Shown here one piece after another: positions 60,804 through 64,000 of a DNA stretch of 64,000 bases. Source of the DNA: Macquaria australasica. Taxonomy: Eukaryota > Chordata > Actinopteri > Centrarchiformes > Percichthyidae. Under the pieces are notes generated by a model that had not been told where the DNA came from, did not search any database, and worked only from the letters and a program-made list of their open reading frames with translations. Where the stretch lies: contig SEMN01000258.1 of assembly GCA_005408345.1 (NCBI GenBank), positions 1 to 64,000 on the forward strand. Reading direction: 5' to 3'. Numbering within the stretch: position 1 is the first letter of the stretch; every line of letters starts with the position of its first letter. The position numbers and the translations under genes are program-made.

Positions 60804-63076
60804 ATTTATGACTGAACACTTTTATTCAGTCATAGTCATAGCGCTACCTACTGGAAACAAGAAGTAAGCCTTGTGAGACAAGCATCATTTGATTTACATG
60901 GCACAGCAGCAGAGGGAGGAGGACAGGAGGAAGGACTGACTCTCACTGATGTCTGTCTTCTTCATTCTGTCTAAACTTCACTAAGGAATATTATCAGGCA
61001 GAATCAGATACATTTCACTCTTTTGTGCACTGTCCAAAACACATGAAAATTCAGATGTGTGTCAACTGGTTGGTGTCCAGCAAGCCCAGAGTGGGACTCA
61101 TTTTCAGCCCAGGAGTTTCATGCTTCAGACCAGCCCACTTTAGTTCACAAACCATTATGCTGGAGATAAATAGTTATAGCTTTACTATGTAAATCTGCTA
61201 CAGTGCACTATTCTTGACGACCTTATTATTCACATTGTGTATTTTTGTAGGACATATACATATACATGAAACATGAACATTTTAGCACTTTAGTTGACAA
61301 TAAGCGAGCTAACAGCTATCCATAAACTAACAAGAACACATGATGACGGACTACTTTATGGGAGACGTCATGTGCTCTCACTCTCTCACCCATACAGATT
61401 AGTGCTTTCTCAGCCACACAGATCATTTAATGGCTGCACTGATCAGATATCAGATAAATGCTTCACCAACATGTTACATGCATGTGTTAAAATCGCTGGA
61501 GCTGTTAATACTAATGCTTCCTATTGCTTTAATAAGACAGTTTCATCTCGAATTACAGTCCGTCTTTAAAGCTTCTTGGTTGTATTTACACGTGACTGTT
61601 TTGACATCCGGCAGCTACCTGATCCACCCAAACACATGAAGTGGCTCAGGGTAAATAGGGTATTAGTTAAACATTCACGCATCTTTTGACTTGGGCTTAC
61701 AAGGCCAACTTCAGTCACCAACTCCAAATACAACCTGGTAGCTATTAAAAAGTTCTACATAAACATAAAAAATAAATGATATATTGTAATTCAAATAAAA
61801 AATTTAAAAAGAGGGAAAAAGAAAAAGCTGATAAAAATAGCAGAGGGAATCCATCACAAGTAACACAAAATTTAAAAAATCAGGCCAAGCCAGGTGTAGA
61901 CAGCTTGGCACATTCAGACATATTCTCCTGTTTGATTTGATTTGCCTTCCTTTGTGTGACTGTGTGTATGCAAATGTGTGTGTACGGACTAGAACAAGCT
62001 CTGTGGTTTTTTAATTCAGCCCGTGTCAGAAGAGGTTTGGTAAATAGGGTCTACAGAGCTGTTCCACACTCTGCTACTTTATGAGCTCTCTCAAGTTGGA
62101 GACATAATTCCGTTCAAGGTACTTTAAAAGTCAGGGAGATGCCAGAGGGGAAACGAGAAGAGAGACAGCCCACACACACGCACATGAGCACACACACAGG
62201 AGAAAGAGGGGAGATGGAGAAAAGTACTACAGAGAGGGGATGTGTGTGAATAGTTAGAGGGGTGAAGTCCAGCCACAGTATCAGCTCTCGCCTCTCTTCT
62301 CTTTTGTTCTCTAAGCATGGACTTTGCTGTGGTAAGCTTTACAATGCATGAACTTCCTCCATGAAAAGACCTCTCTTGCCATTTCATTCCAGTCCTCCCA
62401 CAAACATTCTTCACACAGTATCATACTAGTCTCAGTCTCTTTTTGCTCAGACCCGAGACTTAAAAGACGGGGGAGCTGTGAGTGATGAAATAAAGACACA
62501 GAGCAGATCCACTCGTCTGATCCAGCAGAGAAAATGATGGGGCCGCGCTACAAAATAAAGCCTGAAATATCTTTGTCGTCAGAAATATTCTGTAAAATGA
62601 AGAATACATGAGCACTCAAAAGAATTTCACTGTGTTCTGTCAAACTTTCATCCTCTGCTGATCAAAAACTCGATGCGCTGCTTCCCTGCTGGACTCCTGC
62701 ATTCACACACTCGACACAATGACGCGTTTTGTCTTGTGGGCAACTGTGTTTGATCTCTGGATATGAGAACATACAGGAGTAACAAGTGGAGAAGTTGCCG
62801 TGCCCTGCATGTATCTTGCATTAGCACCATTTTGGGATTTCACAAATGAGACTTCTCTGAGTTTAATGAGCAGAACTAAAGCAGCACATATTATGTGACT
62901 TCCTGTCTGTTTATAGGAGGATACAAATTGTCAACATGTTGAGGTTTTCAGTGTCCCTGCTGGTTTACTGTGTTTTAAACAATGATGTAGTCATGAGCAT
63001 AATTGCCATGGGGGAGTGGGGGACACGCCCCCCCCCCCAATGTATGAAAGCAGAAATTGTCATCCATTGATGCAGG
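60804..63076. other. Unannotated non-coding sequence
   Basis: Includes a C run at 63028-63038. No gene or named repeat recognised. Confidence 0.5.
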
Positions 63077-63084
63077 TTCAAGCT

Positions 63085-63949
63085 CAGGGCTGGACTGGCC
63101 ATCTGGCAGAACAGGGACTTTCCCGGTGGGCCGCGCCTCTAAATGCATGGTGTATATGGAGGAGGTCTATCCACAATTAAAATTATCATAACTCACTGAA
63201 TATTCAACCAATTTTCAAGCCATACAAAGTACTTTATCTTATGTAGATAGCCTAGTAACAGTAATATTTCTATAATACAATATTTAAGATGAACGTCCTA
63301 TGTAATTAGTCTCTAAGTATATTCTTTTTTCTTACTGCACATAAAATGGCTGCCATGATGATGTAATTTTGTTCATAAAAAGACTTCAGTAATAAAAAAG
63401 ATGTAATTACAACAAACACTAAAGTTAAAAGATTAAGTACATTTCTGGCAGGCTTCACAATTCGGTTTTTAATTACATTTATAGTGAAATATTCACATTT
63501 TCCTAATTTACATTTAAAATCACATATAGAAAATAAAAAATATATGTATCCAGTGTTTCAACTGGGTTGTGCAGCGTTGCAGTGTAACAGTTACACAAAC
63601 CTGTTTTACAGTTTTGTACAACTGAAGAATGAAATGAAATGACTGCATGTTTATAAGCTTTTATAGCTGTAATCCCATATAAATGTTTAAAAAGACTGAT
63701 GATGATTGATAAAAATAATTTTCAGCATTTTACTGATATGTTACTTTGACAAAAATGTTCCTATTTCTTTTCTTTACCTGACATACTCATTACATAGCTT
63801 TAGTATTTTTAGGGAGTGGCACGGTTGGTTGGTTGGTTGGTATACATATAAAGGGGAGTGCAAAGATGGGTGGAGTGTGATCAGATCAACTGTGGTGAGC
63901 CGGTCTGGGCCAAAATGCCAGGGCCGTTTTTTGTCCCAGTCCAGCCCTG
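63085..63949. mobile_element. Non-autonomous hAT element with intact ends and 8-bp target duplication
   Basis: The left end is cagggctggactgg (63085-63098). The right end is its exact reverse complement, ccagtccagccctg (63936-63949). Immediately outside lie identical 8-bp direct repeats, ttcaagct at 63077-63084 and 63950-63957. An 8-bp target-site duplication with CAGGG-type ends is the hallmark of hAT-superfamily transposition. The 865-bp interior is AT-rich with no transposase frame, so the element must have been mobilised by an enzyme encoded elsewhere. It includes a short (TTGG)n tract near 63824-63840. The perfect flanking repeats suggest a comparatively young insertion. Confidence 0.92.
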
Positions 63950-64000
63950 TTCAAGCTCATACTTTTCTGTGGTTAATCACACTTGGTCAGATGGCAGCCT

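Overview
The window looks like a gene-poor intergenic or deep-intronic stretch of a ray-finned fish genome, most likely a percomorph teleost. Four things support this. There are several copies of a teleost L2-type LINE 3' tail (gcgctatataaataaaactg followed by TTGAA repeats). Remnants of other transposon groups common in fish are present: hAT/ZMYM1-like, IS630/Tc1-mariner-like, R2-type restriction-like-endonuclease LINEs and CACTGTAAA-terminated elements. Long CA/TG microsatellites are frequent. The unique sequence is AT-rich, with scattered TAACGTTA and TAATTA motifs. I found no intact host protein-coding gene, and no rRNA, functional tRNA or CRISPR array. Every reading frame with recognisable homology belongs to a decayed transposable element. 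These statements rest on motif recognition by eye; no database search was run.

Layout. 0-3.4 kb: an L2-clade LINE (+) with broken reverse transcriptase and complete 3' tail, then a second LINE 3' end (-) carrying an AT-rich tract and a tRNA-like block. 3.4-8.3 kb: mostly featureless sequence, then a decayed hAT transposase (-). 8.4-14.3 kb: one copy of a GTTA-rich dispersed family, a CACTGTAAA-terminated element, candidate conserved non-coding sequence, and an IS630/mariner-type transposase remnant (-). 15.4-20.4 kb: a small dispersed repeat, a TAATTA-rich candidate enhancer, and an LTR-like element interrupted by another insertion. 22.1-23.2 kb: a LINE tail and a 660-bp foldback element. 24-31.6 kb: second copies of several repeats and a LINE C-terminus with a damaged zinc finger. 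34.5-42.2 kb: L2 tails, a GTTA-rich copy and an R2-type LINE C-terminus. 44.6-46.6 kb: a second L2-clade LINE (-) with endonuclease and reverse transcriptase remnants. 49.7-50.5 kb: a DNA-transposon-like repeat and another GTTA-rich copy. 56.4-57.2 kb: the best candidate conserved non-coding block. 59.0-60.8 kb: a modular repeat with an internal head-to-tail duplication, flanked by two L2 tails. 63.1-63.95 kb: a non-autonomous hAT element with matching terminal inverted repeats and a perfect 8-bp target-site duplication.

Nothing here works as an operon or pathway. What the sequence records is successive waves of retrotransposons and DNA transposons, with at least one clear nesting, in a region whose only plausible host function is regulatory. 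I do not see convincing evidence of an undescribed biological system. The most informative items are the structurally intact hAT element, the foldback element, the modular 59-60.7 kb repeat and the candidate conserved non-coding blocks.
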